Source: GCA-2686265 sp036010965 (GTDB taxonomy: Bacteria; Planctomycetota; UBA1135; GCA-002686595). From it: a DNA stretch of 64,000 nucleotides. Of this stretch, positions 35,587-44,328 are shown one piece after another. The stretch is taken from NCBI GenBank assembly GCA_036010965.1, contig DASCMO010000105.1, positions 62,001 through 126,000 on the forward strand, given 5' to 3'. How positions within the stretch are numbered: position 1 is the stretch's first letter; every line of letters starts with the position of its first letter. The notes under the pieces were generated by a model. It searched no databases. It was not told the origin of the DNA and saw only the letters and a program-made list of their open reading frames with translations. The position numbers and the translations under genes were made by a program.

Positions 35587-36513
35587 CTACTCCTTGCGGA
35601 GGAAGTCCACCAGGCCCTGCTCGAGCTCGTCCAGTCCGTACTCGGAGACGACCAGGCAGCGATAGACGATCTCCGCGAGGGCGTCGGGCGTGTTGGGATT
35701 GAGGTCCTTCGGCGGGGGATAGCTCAGGAAGTACGAGAGGCTCAAGCGCTCGACGTCCCCGCCTTGCTCGCGGCCGGCGAAGTCCCAGGGGACATCGTCG
35801 AAGGGCAGCACACCAGTCAGGATCTCGTACAGCATGACCCCGATCGCCATCACGTCCGCCTTGCTGTCGCGCAAGAGCAGCGGGTTGTAGTGGGGCGTGG
35901 TGGTGACGATACCGCGTTCGTCGGCGCGCATGGCCGGATCGATCATCAGCACGCTGCCGGAGGGCTTGATGAGGATGTTCTCGGGCTTGAGGTCGCCGTG
36001 GTAGTCCAGTTGGCCGTTCTGCTTGAGGCGCTGCAGTGAGCGCACGATGGTCAGGAACCAGTTCAGGCGGATGCCCTCGAGGGCGCGGACCTTCTCGCGC
36101 AGCGTCTTACCGCGCGCGTACTCGAGGGCGACGACCGGTCGGCCCTCGTGGGAAAAGACCTCGCGCACCTTCACAAGGTTGGGATTTGTCGCATTGACCA
36201 GGAGCTCGCTCTCTGCTCGGATCAGATCGTCGATCTCGTGCACGTCGAGGAAGTCGATGCGCACGCCGTCCTGGCGGAAGAAGATCGCCTCCGCGGGGGT
36301 CTCGTCGGGGCTGATGCCGTCGGGGCGGCGTTGGTCGGTGATCTCCAGGAAGCGCGTGACATAACGGCCGCCACCGGCGACGTCGCCGACCTTGAGGGCG
36401 ACCTTCTTGCCCTCGGAGTCCTCGGCGAGATAGACGAGGGCGAATCCGCCCCGGGCCAGGAATTCGATCACGCGGTAGGAACCGATGCGTTCGCCAACTT
36501 CGAGCTTGATCAT
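35587..36513 (-). CDS. Atypical serine/threonine protein kinase
   Basis: 307-residue cytoplasmic kinase domain without membrane segment or sensor domain. Gly-rich loop 'LARGGFALVYLAED' (third Gly is Ala), Lys41 ('VALKVGD'), catalytic loop 'YHGDLKPENI' (HGD in place of HRD; Asp174, Asn179), then 'MIDPAM' where DFG should stand (Asp192 kept, FG replaced by PA). The remaining lobe has 'DVMAIGVMLYEILTGVLPF'. ATG 36513 is chosen because the next upstream residues are Pro/Ser filler. Metal-binding residues remain, so activity is possible. It converges on leucine dehydrogenase. Confidence 0.85.
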   Translation of the reverse strand: MIKLEVGERIGSYRVIEFLARGGFALVYLAEDSEGKKVALKVGDVAGGGRYVTRFLEITDQRRPDGISPDETPAEAIFFRQDGVRIDFLDVHEIDDLIRAESELLVNATNPNLVKVREVFSHEGRPVVALEYARGKTLREKVRALEGIRLNWFLTIVRSLQRLKQNGQLDYHGDLKPENILIKPSGSVLMIDPAMRADERGIVTTTPHYNPLLLRDSKADVMAIGVMLYEILTGVLPFDDVPWDFAGREQGGDVERLSLSYFLSYPPPKDLNPNTPDALAEIVYRCLVVSEYGLDELEQGLVDFLRKE

Positions 36514-36892
36514 GTGGGGGGGCGGTGGGCTGAGTCTCGATGTCGTGGAGTCAGGGGGGCGGGCGCCCAAGGCTGCGCTCGCATGCCCACACATCGATCC
36601 GAGGCCCCCCCTTCATTGAGGGTTTCAACCAGCATTGCCCCACACTTCCGAGTCGGGGGACCCGCGCGGGGCATCCAAACCGGGCCCTTTTCCCCATCCC
36701 CCCCCTCCAGGGCCTCTGCGTCGATCATCCCAAGAGAGGGACGGTCCCGAGGAGTTCGGGCTAGGATCTTTCATTGCCTCGCCCCGGCGCGGGCGGAAGG
36801 GGCGGCAGCCATGACTGGGCTCACCCCCGATCGAGTGTCGCTCGGTGCGCGGGTGGCTGGAGAGTCCCTCCGAAGGCCGGCACCTCGCTCGC
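36514..36892. other. Intergenic region upstream of the kinase gene
   Basis: A 379-bp gap between the kinase start and the 3' end of the lipoprotein gene, both on the minus strand. It is rich in C/G homopolymer runs (for example CCCCCCCC near 36699-36706). I see no convincing gene, RNA or terminator; it should hold the kinase promoter. Confidence 0.4.
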
Positions 36893-37282
36893 CTACACCT
36901 CCAGGGCCTCCAGGGGCACTTCGAAGAGCTGGCAGGCGCCATCGACGCCGAGGATGCGAGCCGCGCCGGAGAGCATCGAACCGCTCCCCAGACACTCGGC
37001 GTCCGCGCCGTGGGGGCTAAAGCGCCAGGCTCGGCCGAGGGCGTCCACCAGACCGAGCTCCTGCTGGTAAGCGTTGCGGACGCTGAAGAAGCGGCGAGAG
37101 GCTTCCTGCAAGTCGCTGAACTGCACCACCACGCCGACCACGGAGCCCGCGTGCACCACCTCCCAGGCACTCGAAGGCCGGCAGAGGGTCGGCGCCGCAT
37201 GCGAGAGGCCGGGGGACGCGCGATGGCTTACCTGCTGGCAGGACACGAGGCTGGCGATGAGGAGGAGAGGGAAGAAGCGCAC
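36893..37282 (-). CDS. Predicted lipoprotein of unknown function
   Basis: From GTG 37282 the protein begins 'VRFFPLLLIASLVSCQQ', a lipoprotein signal with lipobox LVSC (Cys at about position 15), followed by 'SAWEVVHAGSVVGVVVQFSDLQEASRRFFSVRNAYQQELG' and a small predicted beta domain of about 100 residues. The start is decided by a strong AGGAAGGGAG just upstream. I do not recognise the family. It is divergent from the methionine aminopeptidase gene across 94 bp. Confidence 0.65.
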   Translation of the reverse strand: MRFFPLLLIASLVSCQQVSHRASPGLSHAAPTLCRPSSAWEVVHAGSVVGVVVQFSDLQEASRRFFSVRNAYQQELGLVDALGRAWRFSPHGADAECLGSGSMLSGAARILGVDGACQLFEVPLEALEV

Positions 37283-37376
37283 GACTCCCTTCCTATCGGC
37301 TGCGCGGGCGTCGGGAGTGGCATAGAATGGGTGCTCGCCTGCACCAGGACGGCTCGCTCCGCCTGCCAGACCCGCC

Positions 37377-38282
37377 ATGACCCAGACCCTGGACACCCAC
37401 GCCATCGACAGCTGGCGGAAGGCCGGCAAGATCGCCTCCCGCTGCCGTGAATGGGCCCGCAGCGCGATCAAGCCCGGTGTGATGGTCCGCAGCGTGCTCG
37501 AGGGCGTGGAGGCGATGATTCGCGATGAGGGTGCCCAGCCCGGCTTCCCGGCCCAGTCCAGCCGTAACCATCTCGCCGCCCACTACTGCTCCAGCCCCAC
37601 CGACGAGCTCGCCTACGAGGTCGGCGACTGCGTGAAGGTCGATGTCGGCGTCCACATCGACGGCTACGTCGCGGACACTGCGACCACCGTCGACCTCTCA
37701 CCAGACGGCCGCTGGGCTGCTCTGATCGACTCTTCGGCCCAAGCCCTGGCCGCGGCGATCAACCTCGCCGAGGAGGGCCTGCCGGTGGGGCGCCTCGGCG
37801 CCGCCATCGAGCGCACGATCACCGAGGCCGGTTTCCAACCTGTTCGGAACCTCACGGGCCACGGCCTCGCGCGCTGGAAAGTACACACGCCGCCGCAGAT
37901 TCCCAACTACGCCGACTCCGGCGGTGGGCGCCTGCGGGCGGGCACGGTGTTCGCCATCGAGCCCTTCAGCTGCACTGGCCGGGGCATCATCACCGAGCGC
38001 GGTCGCGCTGAGGTCTTCATGATGATGCGCCCGCCCACACGCGCCAGAGGCCTCGACCGCGACGTCCTCAGGGCTATCGATTCCTGGCGCGGCCTGCCCA
38101 TCGCCCGGCGTTACTTCAAGGAGTTCGACCAGGAGGTGCTCGAGGACACGCTCGCCAAGCTCGCCCGCCAGGGCGCGCTGACGCGCTTCCCACCCTTGAC
38201 GGAGAAGGAGGGCGTCATGGTGGCCCAGACCGAGCACACCCTCTACCTCGGTCCCGACGGCATCGAGGTCCTCACGGCGTGA
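37377..38282 (+). CDS. Methionine aminopeptidase, type II (archaeal/eukaryotic class)
   Basis: Removes the initiator Met. The pita-bread metal ligands are Asp89, Asp100, His162, Glu195 and Glu286. The type II features are clear: 'GHGLARWKVHTPPQIPN' (type II: GH.I..Y..H.G..IPN), a helical subdomain inserted between His162/Glu195 and the last ligand (about 205-280, 'DSWRGLPIARRYFKEF...QGALTRFPPL'), and 'VAQTEHTLYLGPDGIEVLT' at the end. Bacterial housekeeping Map is type I and lacks the insertion. 301 aa, like archaeal enzymes. It overlaps the next gene by GTGA. Confidence 0.9.
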   Translation: MTQTLDTHAIDSWRKAGKIASRCREWARSAIKPGVMVRSVLEGVEAMIRDEGAQPGFPAQSSRNHLAAHYCSSPTDELAYEVGDCVKVDVGVHIDGYVADTATTVDLSPDGRWAALIDSSAQALAAAINLAEEGLPVGRLGAAIERTITEAGFQPVRNLTGHGLARWKVHTPPQIPNYADSGGGRLRAGTVFAIEPFSCTGRGIITERGRAEVFMMMRPPTRARGLDRDVLRAIDSWRGLPIARRYFKEFDQEVLEDTLAKLARQGALTRFPPLTEKEGVMVAQTEHTLYLGPDGIEVLTA

Positions 38283-38992
38283 AGATCGCGCTGGTCACCA
38301 GGGTGGATGAGCCGCCCTGCGAGGTGGCCGACCACACTCGTGCGCTCCTGGGGCACCTGCGTGAGCTGGCGGACGTGCAGCGCTTCGTCGAGGACGGCCG
38401 CGAAGGGCAGGCGCGGCTCGTCGGCGATGAGATCCCGCGCTCGGTCGCGGCGTTGCGTCCGCGCGAGTTTGACCAGGTCGTCTACCAGATCGGCGACGAG
38501 GTGGGCTGCGCCTTCATGCCGCCCATGTTGCAGGCGCTCGGGGGGACGGTCGCGCTCCACACCTGGGCCCTGCCGGCCCTCGCCGCCGCGGCGTTTCCGG
38601 CGCTCGTGCGAGGGGGATGGCGAGGGCTCCTGACCGCCGCGCGGGAGGGAGGTCCGGCGGAAGCCGCTGCCTGGCGGCGCGAGCGTGCCGCCGGTGCGGG
38701 CCTCTCCACCCTGATCCTCAACCGCTCCGTGGTGCGCCACGCGGACGCATTCCTGGTCCACTCCGTCAGCCTCGGCCGAGCGGTGCGCGAGGAACGCAAC
38801 GCCCGCACCTGTCTGGCCGTCGTGCCGAGCGGAGCGGCGGGCGAGTGGGTGGACGAGGTGCGCCCCTGGGGCGAGGTCGCCCAGCGCTGGGTGGAGGCCC
38901 TGGACACCTTCCCGCACGCCCACAGCGCCCGCCGGGCCCTGGTACGGGTCGCCCTGCAGGCCGCCGCCGAGCGAGCCGGGCGGGCAAACTGA
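38279..38992 (+). CDS. Glycosyltransferase-like protein (single N-terminal-type domain)
   Basis: 237 residues starting 'MKIALVTRVDEPPCEVADHTRALLGHLREL', like the first Rossmann domain of GT4 glycosyltransferases (..P..GG...h...L...L). 'FDQVVYQIGDEVGCAFMPPML' and 'LHTWALPALAA' also match the domain (family: ..v.y..gn....h....). The C-terminal nucleotide-sugar domain is missing, and the protein ends soon after 'ADAFLVHSVSLGRAVREE'. It may be a domain-only remnant or an accessory subunit. GTG start overlaps the aminopeptidase stop. Confidence 0.6.
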   Translation: MKIALVTRVDEPPCEVADHTRALLGHLRELADVQRFVEDGREGQARLVGDEIPRSVAALRPREFDQVVYQIGDEVGCAFMPPMLQALGGTVALHTWALPALAAAAFPALVRGGWRGLLTAAREGGPAEAAAWRRERAAGAGLSTLILNRSVVRHADAFLVHSVSLGRAVREERNARTCLAVVPSGAAGEWVDEVRPWGEVAQRWVEALDTFPHAHSARRALVRVALQAAAERAGRAN

Positions 38993-39015
38993 CCGCGCGC
39001 CGGCCGCCCCCCTCC

Positions 39016-41673
39016 TCAGCTCAACAGGTCCCGCAGGCTCTGGATTTCGTTTAGGGCTTCGAGCGGCGTGAGGGTCTGCGGATCGAGCTCGGCCAGTCGG
39101 CGCTCCACGGCGCTCGGGCCCGCCCCGAACAGGCTGAGTTGACCGGTGGGCGTGTCCGCCTCATCGGCGGCGCTCGCTCCCGACACGATGCGCGGCGCGA
39201 GGTGCTCGGCGTCGTCCTCGATGTCGGACAGGATCGCGCGTGCGCGATCTAGTACTCCCGCCGGCACGCCCGCCAGGCGAGCGACGTGGATGCCGTAGGA
39301 GCGGTCGGTCCCTCCCTCGACGATCTTGTGCAGGAAGAGGATCTCTTCATCCCACTCCCGGACAGCGACCGTCTTGTTGCACACGCCGGTGAAGCGCTCA
39401 CCGAGGTCGGTCAACTGGTGGTAGTGGGTGGCGAACATGGTCCGCGCGCCAACGCTCTCGTGCAGGTGCTCGACGATCGCCCACGCCAGGGCCAGGCCGT
39501 CAAAGGTGCTCGTTCCCCGCCCGACCTCGTCCAGTACCACCAGCGAACGCTCGCTGGCGTTGTTGAGGATGTTGGCGATCTCGATCATCTCCACCATGAA
39601 GGTCGAGGCCCCGCGCCCGATGTCGTCGGCCGATCCGATGCGCGTGAAGATGCGGTCGACGACACCGATTCGCGCTTTGCCCGCTGGGACGTGCGAACCG
39701 ATCTGGGCCAGGAGCACGATCAGAGCCGTCTGTCGTATGTAGGTCGACTTGCCCGCCATGTTCGGGCCGGTGAGGATCGTCACCAGCGATCCCTCGCGAT
39801 CCAGGCGGCTGTCGTTGGGCACGAACGGTTCGCCGTCCGCGGCCAGCTCGATGACGGGGTGGCGTCCGTCGGTGATCTCGATCACATCCCCCTCGTCGAC
39901 CACGGGAGGCGTGTAGCCGTTTTCCGCGGCGCGCTGGGCGAGGGCCGCGAGCACATCGATCTCGGCCACCGCGCGGGCGGTCTCGAGGATGCGCCGCACC
40001 TCGGCGGCGACCGCTTCGCGCAGGGCGCAGAACAGGTCGTACTCGAGGTCTTTCGAGGTCTCTTCGGCCTTGAGGACCTCGGTTTCGTACTCCTTCAGCT
40101 CAGGCGTGATGTAGCGTTCGGCGGACTTGATCGTCTGCTTGCGGATGTAGTGCTCGGGCACCTCAGCGACTTGCCCGCGCGGGATCTCGATGAAATAGCC
40201 GAAGACCGAGTTGAAGCCGATCTTCAAGCCATTGATCCCGGTGCGCTCGGCCTCCTCGGCCTGGAAGCGCGCCATCCAGCTCTTGCCGTCTCCGGCGATC
40301 TGCCGCAGCTCGTCAAGCCGGGCCGAATGGCCGTCGCGGATCATCCCGCCGTCGCGCAGGCCGATGGGAGGTTCGTCTCCCAGGGTAGTGCGAATCAGGT
40401 CGACGACGTCCTCGAGGGTGTCGAGGGCTTCGCGCAGCTCGCCGAGGGCGGCGGAGTAGACCTTGCCGAGCGTCGCCTCGAGGGGTCCGATCGGTTCCAG
40501 GGAGAGCGCCAGTCCCACCATGTCGCGCCCGTTGGCGCGGCCGGTGGAGACCTTGGCCACGATGCGCTCGATGTCGCGCACCTGCGAGAGGCGTTCGCGC
40601 ACGTCCTCGCGCAGGAAGGGCTGGTCGGTGAGCTCGCTGACCCCCTGCTGGCGCCGCAGGATGGGCGCAATCTCGCACAGGGGCGAGAGCACCCAGCTGC
40701 GCAGTAGGCGGCCGCCCATCGGCGTCAGGGTCGCATCGATCGTGGCGAGCAGGGTGCCCTCGGTGCGCCCCTCGCGCTGGGTGCGCACCAGCTCCAGACA
40801 CGAGCGCGTGGCGCGGTCCAAGATCAGCAGGCCGGAGCTCTCGACGCGCTCCATGGCGAGCACGTGCTCGCAGGCGCCGCGCTGGGTCTCCTCGAGGTAC
40901 TCGATCAGCGCGCCCGCCGCGGGGACCATGCGCGAGCGGTCGTCGACGCCGAAGCCCTCAAGGGTCGCAACCTTGAAGTGCTTCTTGAGGGCTCGCAGGG
41001 CCGTCTCTTCCTCGAAACGCCACGGGTCGCGCTCGGAGAGGCCCGCGCCCATCTGCGCGCGGACTTCGGCCGCGAGGTCGGGGTGCCGCTCGTCGATTGC
41101 CACCGACCACAAGAGTTCCGCCGGCGCGATGCGTCCGAGCTCGTCCATCAAATTCGCGGCGGCGACCTCGGTCACCTGGAAGCGGCCGGTGGACAGGTCC
41201 ACCCAGGCAACCCCCGCTCCGCCATCCTCGACCGCGACGCTGGCGAGGTAGTTGTTCTCGCGCGCATCGAGGACATCCTCTTCCGTGAGCGTGCCGGGAG
41301 TGACAACGCGTACGATGCCGCGGTCGACGATGCCGCGCGTCGTGCGCGGGTCGCTGAGTTGCTCGCAGATTGCCACCTTGAACCCCTTGCGCACGAGGCG
41401 CAGCAGGTAGACCTCCACGGACTTGACGGGCACGCCAGCCATGGCGTAGGCGCCCTCGCCCTTGGAGCGGGATGTCAGGGTGATGCCCAGCTCGCGTGCC
41501 GCGATCTCGGCGTCCTCGTGGAACAGCTCGTAGAAATCGCCCATGCGGAAGAACAGCAGTGCATCGGGCTGCTCCTTCTTGGCGCGCCAGAACTGCTCCA
41601 TCATGGGAGTCGAGTTCTTGCCGCTAGGGCGCCGGGACGGCTGTCCGGCGACGAACACGGTGTTCTTCGGCAT
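39016..41673 (-). CDS. mutS: DNA mismatch repair protein MutS
   Basis: Recognises mispaired bases and binds ATP. Mismatch-binding Phe-Tyr-Glu is at 47-49 in 'FFRMGDFYELF'. The connector, lever and clamp domains follow; Walker A 'GPNMAGKST' lies at about 635-643, then 'GASTFMVEMIEIANILNNA', 'LDEVGRGTSTFDGLALAWAIVEHL' and 'ATHYHQLTDL'. The C-terminal 'GVPAGVLDRARAIL' is typical. At 885 aa it is a full-length MutS1 (MutS I). No mutL is in the window. Confidence 0.97.
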   Translation of the reverse strand: MPKNTVFVAGQPSRRPSGKNSTPMMEQFWRAKKEQPDALLFFRMGDFYELFHEDAEIAARELGITLTSRSKGEGAYAMAGVPVKSVEVYLLRLVRKGFKVAICEQLSDPRTTRGIVDRGIVRVVTPGTLTEEDVLDARENNYLASVAVEDGGAGVAWVDLSTGRFQVTEVAAANLMDELGRIAPAELLWSVAIDERHPDLAAEVRAQMGAGLSERDPWRFEEETALRALKKHFKVATLEGFGVDDRSRMVPAAGALIEYLEETQRGACEHVLAMERVESSGLLILDRATRSCLELVRTQREGRTEGTLLATIDATLTPMGGRLLRSWVLSPLCEIAPILRRQQGVSELTDQPFLREDVRERLSQVRDIERIVAKVSTGRANGRDMVGLALSLEPIGPLEATLGKVYSAALGELREALDTLEDVVDLIRTTLGDEPPIGLRDGGMIRDGHSARLDELRQIAGDGKSWMARFQAEEAERTGINGLKIGFNSVFGYFIEIPRGQVAEVPEHYIRKQTIKSAERYITPELKEYETEVLKAEETSKDLEYDLFCALREAVAAEVRRILETARAVAEIDVLAALAQRAAENGYTPPVVDEGDVIEITDGRHPVIELAADGEPFVPNDSRLDREGSLVTILTGPNMAGKSTYIRQTALIVLLAQIGSHVPAGKARIGVVDRIFTRIGSADDIGRGASTFMVEMIEIANILNNASERSLVVLDEVGRGTSTFDGLALAWAIVEHLHESVGARTMFATHYHQLTDLGERFTGVCNKTVAVREWDEEILFLHKIVEGGTDRSYGIHVARLAGVPAGVLDRARAILSDIEDDAEHLAPRIVSGASAADEADTPTGQLSLFGAGPSAVERRLAELDPQTLTPLEALNEIQSLRDLLS

Positions 41674-41759
41674 GGTGCGGGGAGAGGATACGGTAAGCGC
41701 CGGGATTTCGAGCCCCCCGGAGGCCCGGGCCTGGGCGAGCCCCCTGCTACCCTGACCGG

Positions 41760-43058
41760 ATGAGCGCGAAGTTGTGGATCAGTGCCGGGGAGCTGGCGGC
41801 GAGGACGCCGGCCAGCCGCAACCGTTCGATCGACCTCCTGCGAGCGGTTTCGATCCTATGCGTCGTGCTCGGTCACTGGCTGATGGCGGCGCCCTGGATG
41901 GAGGACGGCGTCGCGCGCGACGGCCACCTGCTCCAGGCCGCCCCCTGGTTTCACTGGCTGACCTGGATCGCTCAGGTCATGCCGGTCTTCTTCTTCGTGG
42001 GCGGGTACTCGAACGGCGTCACCTGGGACGCCGCGCGGCGCGACGGCCGCGGGTACGGGGAGTGGCTCGACGCGCGCATGCGCCGCTTGATGCTGCCCGT
42101 GCTGGGGCTGATCGGATTTTGGGCCGTCGCCTGGGCCGTCGGGTCCCTGGCGGGTGTCCCGCCCGCGAAGATCACGATTGCCTCGCGCATTGCGATGTTG
42201 CCGACGTGGTTTCTGGCGGTCTACTTCGCGGTCGTGATGCTCGCGCCTTTGATGCGGGAGGCGTGGCGTCGCTGGGGCGTGTCGACGGTCGCGGTGCCCC
42301 TCGTCCTCGCCGCCCTCGCGGACCATGCCTATTTCCGCTGGGACCTGCGGGCCGTGGGTTGGCTGAACTACCTGTTCGTCTGGCTCGCCGTGCACCAGTT
42401 GGGCTTCGTGTGGCTGGACGGCCGCTGGCGCTCGCGCAGCCTGTGCTGGGCGCTCGTCCTCGTAGGGCTCGCGCTGCTCGTGTGGATGACGCGCTTTGGA
42501 CCCTGGCCCATCAGTCTGGTGGGCGTCCCGGGCGCGGACGTCAGCAACACGACACCGCCCCACCTCCCGCTGCTTGCCCTGGCCGCCGTGCAGTTCGGGT
42601 CGGTGCGGCTCGCCGAGCCCGCCCTCGAGCGCCTGCTCTCCCGTCCTGGCCCGTGGACGGCGACCGTGCTGACCAACGGCATGATCATGACCATCTTCCT
42701 GTGGCACTCGACGGTCATGATGTTGCTGTTCGGTCTGGCCTTGCTCCTGGGAGGTGTCGGCCTGGAGTCCGAACCGGCGAGCGGAGCCTGGTGGCTGGCA
42801 CGCATCCCGTGGCTGGCGGCCTTCACCGTCGGCCTCGCGCTCTTCGTGGGGTTGCTCGCTCGCTTTGAGCGTCCCCCTGCCCCGGCCACTCCCGCGGCCC
42901 GCCCCTGGCGCCAGGTTGGGGGAATCGCCCTCGCCTGCGGCGGGATCGCGATGCTGGTGCTCGAAGGGGTGGGCGGCGAGGGCGCCGTCGGCCGCGACCT
43001 GTGCGCCCTGGCCCTGCCCTTCGTCGGCGCTCGGCTGGCGAGCTACACCGGCCGTTGA
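41760..43058 (+). CDS. Acyltransferase 3 (OafA/YrhL-type) membrane protein
   Basis: 432-residue integral membrane protein with about ten helices. The N-terminal 'RNRSIDLLRAVSILCVVLGHWLM' holds the family's R..D.LRA..I..V...H motif (His39 likely catalytic). 'FFFVGGYSNGVTWDAARR' is the second conserved region (family: FFF.SG). Such proteins move acyl groups onto sugars or lipids of the envelope. It is divergent from mutS across 86 bp. Confidence 0.87.
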   Translation: MSAKLWISAGELAARTPASRNRSIDLLRAVSILCVVLGHWLMAAPWMEDGVARDGHLLQAAPWFHWLTWIAQVMPVFFFVGGYSNGVTWDAARRDGRGYGEWLDARMRRLMLPVLGLIGFWAVAWAVGSLAGVPPAKITIASRIAMLPTWFLAVYFAVVMLAPLMREAWRRWGVSTVAVPLVLAALADHAYFRWDLRAVGWLNYLFVWLAVHQLGFVWLDGRWRSRSLCWALVLVGLALLVWMTRFGPWPISLVGVPGADVSNTTPPHLPLLALAAVQFGSVRLAEPALERLLSRPGPWTATVLTNGMIMTIFLWHSTVMMLLFGLALLLGGVGLESEPASGAWWLARIPWLAAFTVGLALFVGLLARFERPPAPATPAARPWRQVGGIALACGGIAMLVLEGVGGEGAVGRDLCALALPFVGARLASYTGR

Positions 43059-43153
43059 CCGCCCCGGCGGCGAGGGCCGGCGGAAGGTTGGGGTGTGGGG
43101 TCACGGACGCCCGTACCCTTGTGGTCGCGCGTCACCCCGCGCGCGCTCCGAGC

Positions 43154-43579
43154 ATGGTAGGCGAAAGCGACAGACCCTCTCTTCGACGACGCGCGACGCC
43201 GCTAGTGGCGGCCCTCGCTCTCTCAGTGGTTGGGTGCCAGACGGCCGATCCCGCTCCCGCGCAGAGGGGCGTGCGCGAGGGCCGGGTGCCGGCCGTCGAG
43301 GCGGAGTTCGACGTCTCGGGCCAGCTGGAACTCACCGTCGTTGAGGCAGCGCTCGTCGATGGTGTGCGGGTGGTGGAAGCGGTGCTGGCCAATCGCGGAG
43401 CCGGGCTCTCCCTGGACTGGAGCGTCGTCTGGTGGGACCGTGGGGGTGAGCCCCTGCTCGGCGCTTCCAAGAACTGGCGGCGATTGAGCCTGGCCGCCGG
43501 CGGCGAGGCGCGCATCTACTTTCACTCACCCGCCCCAGCGGGCGAGTCCTGGCGCCTGCTCGCCAGGGCCACCGAGTGA
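43154..43579 (+). CDS. YcfL-like (DUF1425) lipoprotein
   Basis: From ATG 43154: basic N-terminus, hydrophobic 'PLVAALALSVVGCQTA' with lipobox VVGC, then a small beta-sandwich-like domain. 'VVEAVLANRGAGLSLDWSVVWWDRGGEPLLGASKNWRRLSLAAGGEARIYFHSPAP' follows the YcfL pattern (n.s...l.y.y.W.d..G......w..l.l.....). YcfL-type lipoproteins accompany LpoB in Gram-negative bacteria, but no such neighbour is here. Function unknown. Confidence 0.65.
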   Translation: MVGESDRPSLRRRATPLVAALALSVVGCQTADPAPAQRGVREGRVPAVEAEFDVSGQLELTVVEAALVDGVRVVEAVLANRGAGLSLDWSVVWWDRGGEPLLGASKNWRRLSLAAGGEARIYFHSPAPAGESWRLLARATE

Positions 43580-43682
43580 ACGAGAGTTCTTCACCGCACG
43601 CCCCACTCTCCGGGGCGTGACTCCGAGTGCTGAGGGGCGTCTACTGGCGTGCGGGCCTGTCCGATGGGCCCCGACCTTCCGC

Positions 43683-43943
43683 ATGTCTTCGCCCTGGATC
43701 GTCTACGTCCTGGTCTCCGAGAGCGCCGAGAGGACCTACGTGGGCATCAGCACGGACCTCGAGCGGCGCCTCAACCAGCACAACGGCATCGTCGCCGGGG
43801 GAGCGCGCTCCACGCGCCCGGGAAGGCCCTGGAAGGTCGGCGTCACCTACGGACCCTACGGGACGCGTTCCGAGGCCTTGCGCATCGAGGGTGAGGTCAA
43901 GCGCAAGCGCGGACGCGATCGGCTGAGCTGGTCGGGGTCCTGA
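43683..43943 (+). CDS. GIY-YIG domain protein (UPF0213-like)
   Basis: 86-residue protein consisting of one GIY-YIG fold: 'WIVYVLVSESAERTYVGISTDLERRLNQHN' carries the two signature strands as IVY and YVGIS, then the conserved Arg (in 'LERRLNQHN') and Glu ('LRIEGEVKRKRGRDRL'). Such small proteins resemble UvrC/SLX1 nuclease domains; their substrate is mostly unknown. ATG 43683 gives the normal compact length. Confidence 0.85.
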   Translation: MSSPWIVYVLVSESAERTYVGISTDLERRLNQHNGIVAGGARSTRPGRPWKVGVTYGPYGTRSEALRIEGEVKRKRGRDRLSWSGS

Positions 43944-43999
43944 GGCCCTCCGTCGCCCACGCTTCTCGAAGAACCCCGTTCGGAGAACCGCCGCGGCTG

Positions 44000-44232
44000 G
44001 CTCTGACGTGTCCAGGGGAAACGACACTGAAGCGGTGTCCCTGGTAGAAACCACGAAGAGAGCCATTTCGGACCCAGTTGCACAGGTCCGAGTCATCATG
44101 GCCGCGATCAGGCCCGCCGACGTTGGGATGGCGTTCGGCGGGCCCCTTCTTCGGAAGGACGGCGGGAACTTGGGCCTGCCAGCGCGGCGAATGGTGCTCC
44201 GAGCCCGCCGGCCCGCGCCGGCGGGCTCCTTT
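44000..44232 (+). ncRNA. Candidate structured non-coding RNA of unknown class
   Basis: This intergenic stretch contains five consecutive hairpins readable by eye. (1) CCAGG 44012-44016 with CCTGG 44040-44044, closing an inner GACAC/GTGTC. (2) CGGACC 44069-44074 with GGTCCG 44085-44090. (3) a perfect 10-bp stem, GGCCCGCCGA 44111-44120 with TCGGCGGGCC 44135-44144. (4) CCTTC-TTCG-GAAGG 44145-44158, a UUCG tetraloop. (5) an 11-bp terminator-like stem at 44201-44228. No convincing protein frame covers it. It does not match tmRNA, RNase P, SRP or 6S RNA signatures I know. GC-rich DNA gives chance stems, so this remains a candidate; 5' end and strand are inferred. Confidence 0.4.
44201..44232 (+). 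terminator. Terminator-like hairpin
   Basis: Perfect 11-bp stem GAGCCCGCCGG / CCGGCGGGCTC with a six-base loop, followed by CTTTA. The T-run is short, so it is a weak intrinsic terminator or an RNA 3' stabilising hairpin. It lies 97 bp before the epimerase gene. Confidence 0.5.
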
Positions 44233-44328
44233 ACATGGTGCCCCGATTCGCTGGCGAGAGCAGGGCCGGGCCGGCCGATTGCGTGTCCGGCGCGAGCACT
44301 CGCGAGGGAAGCGGGCTAGCATGACTCC

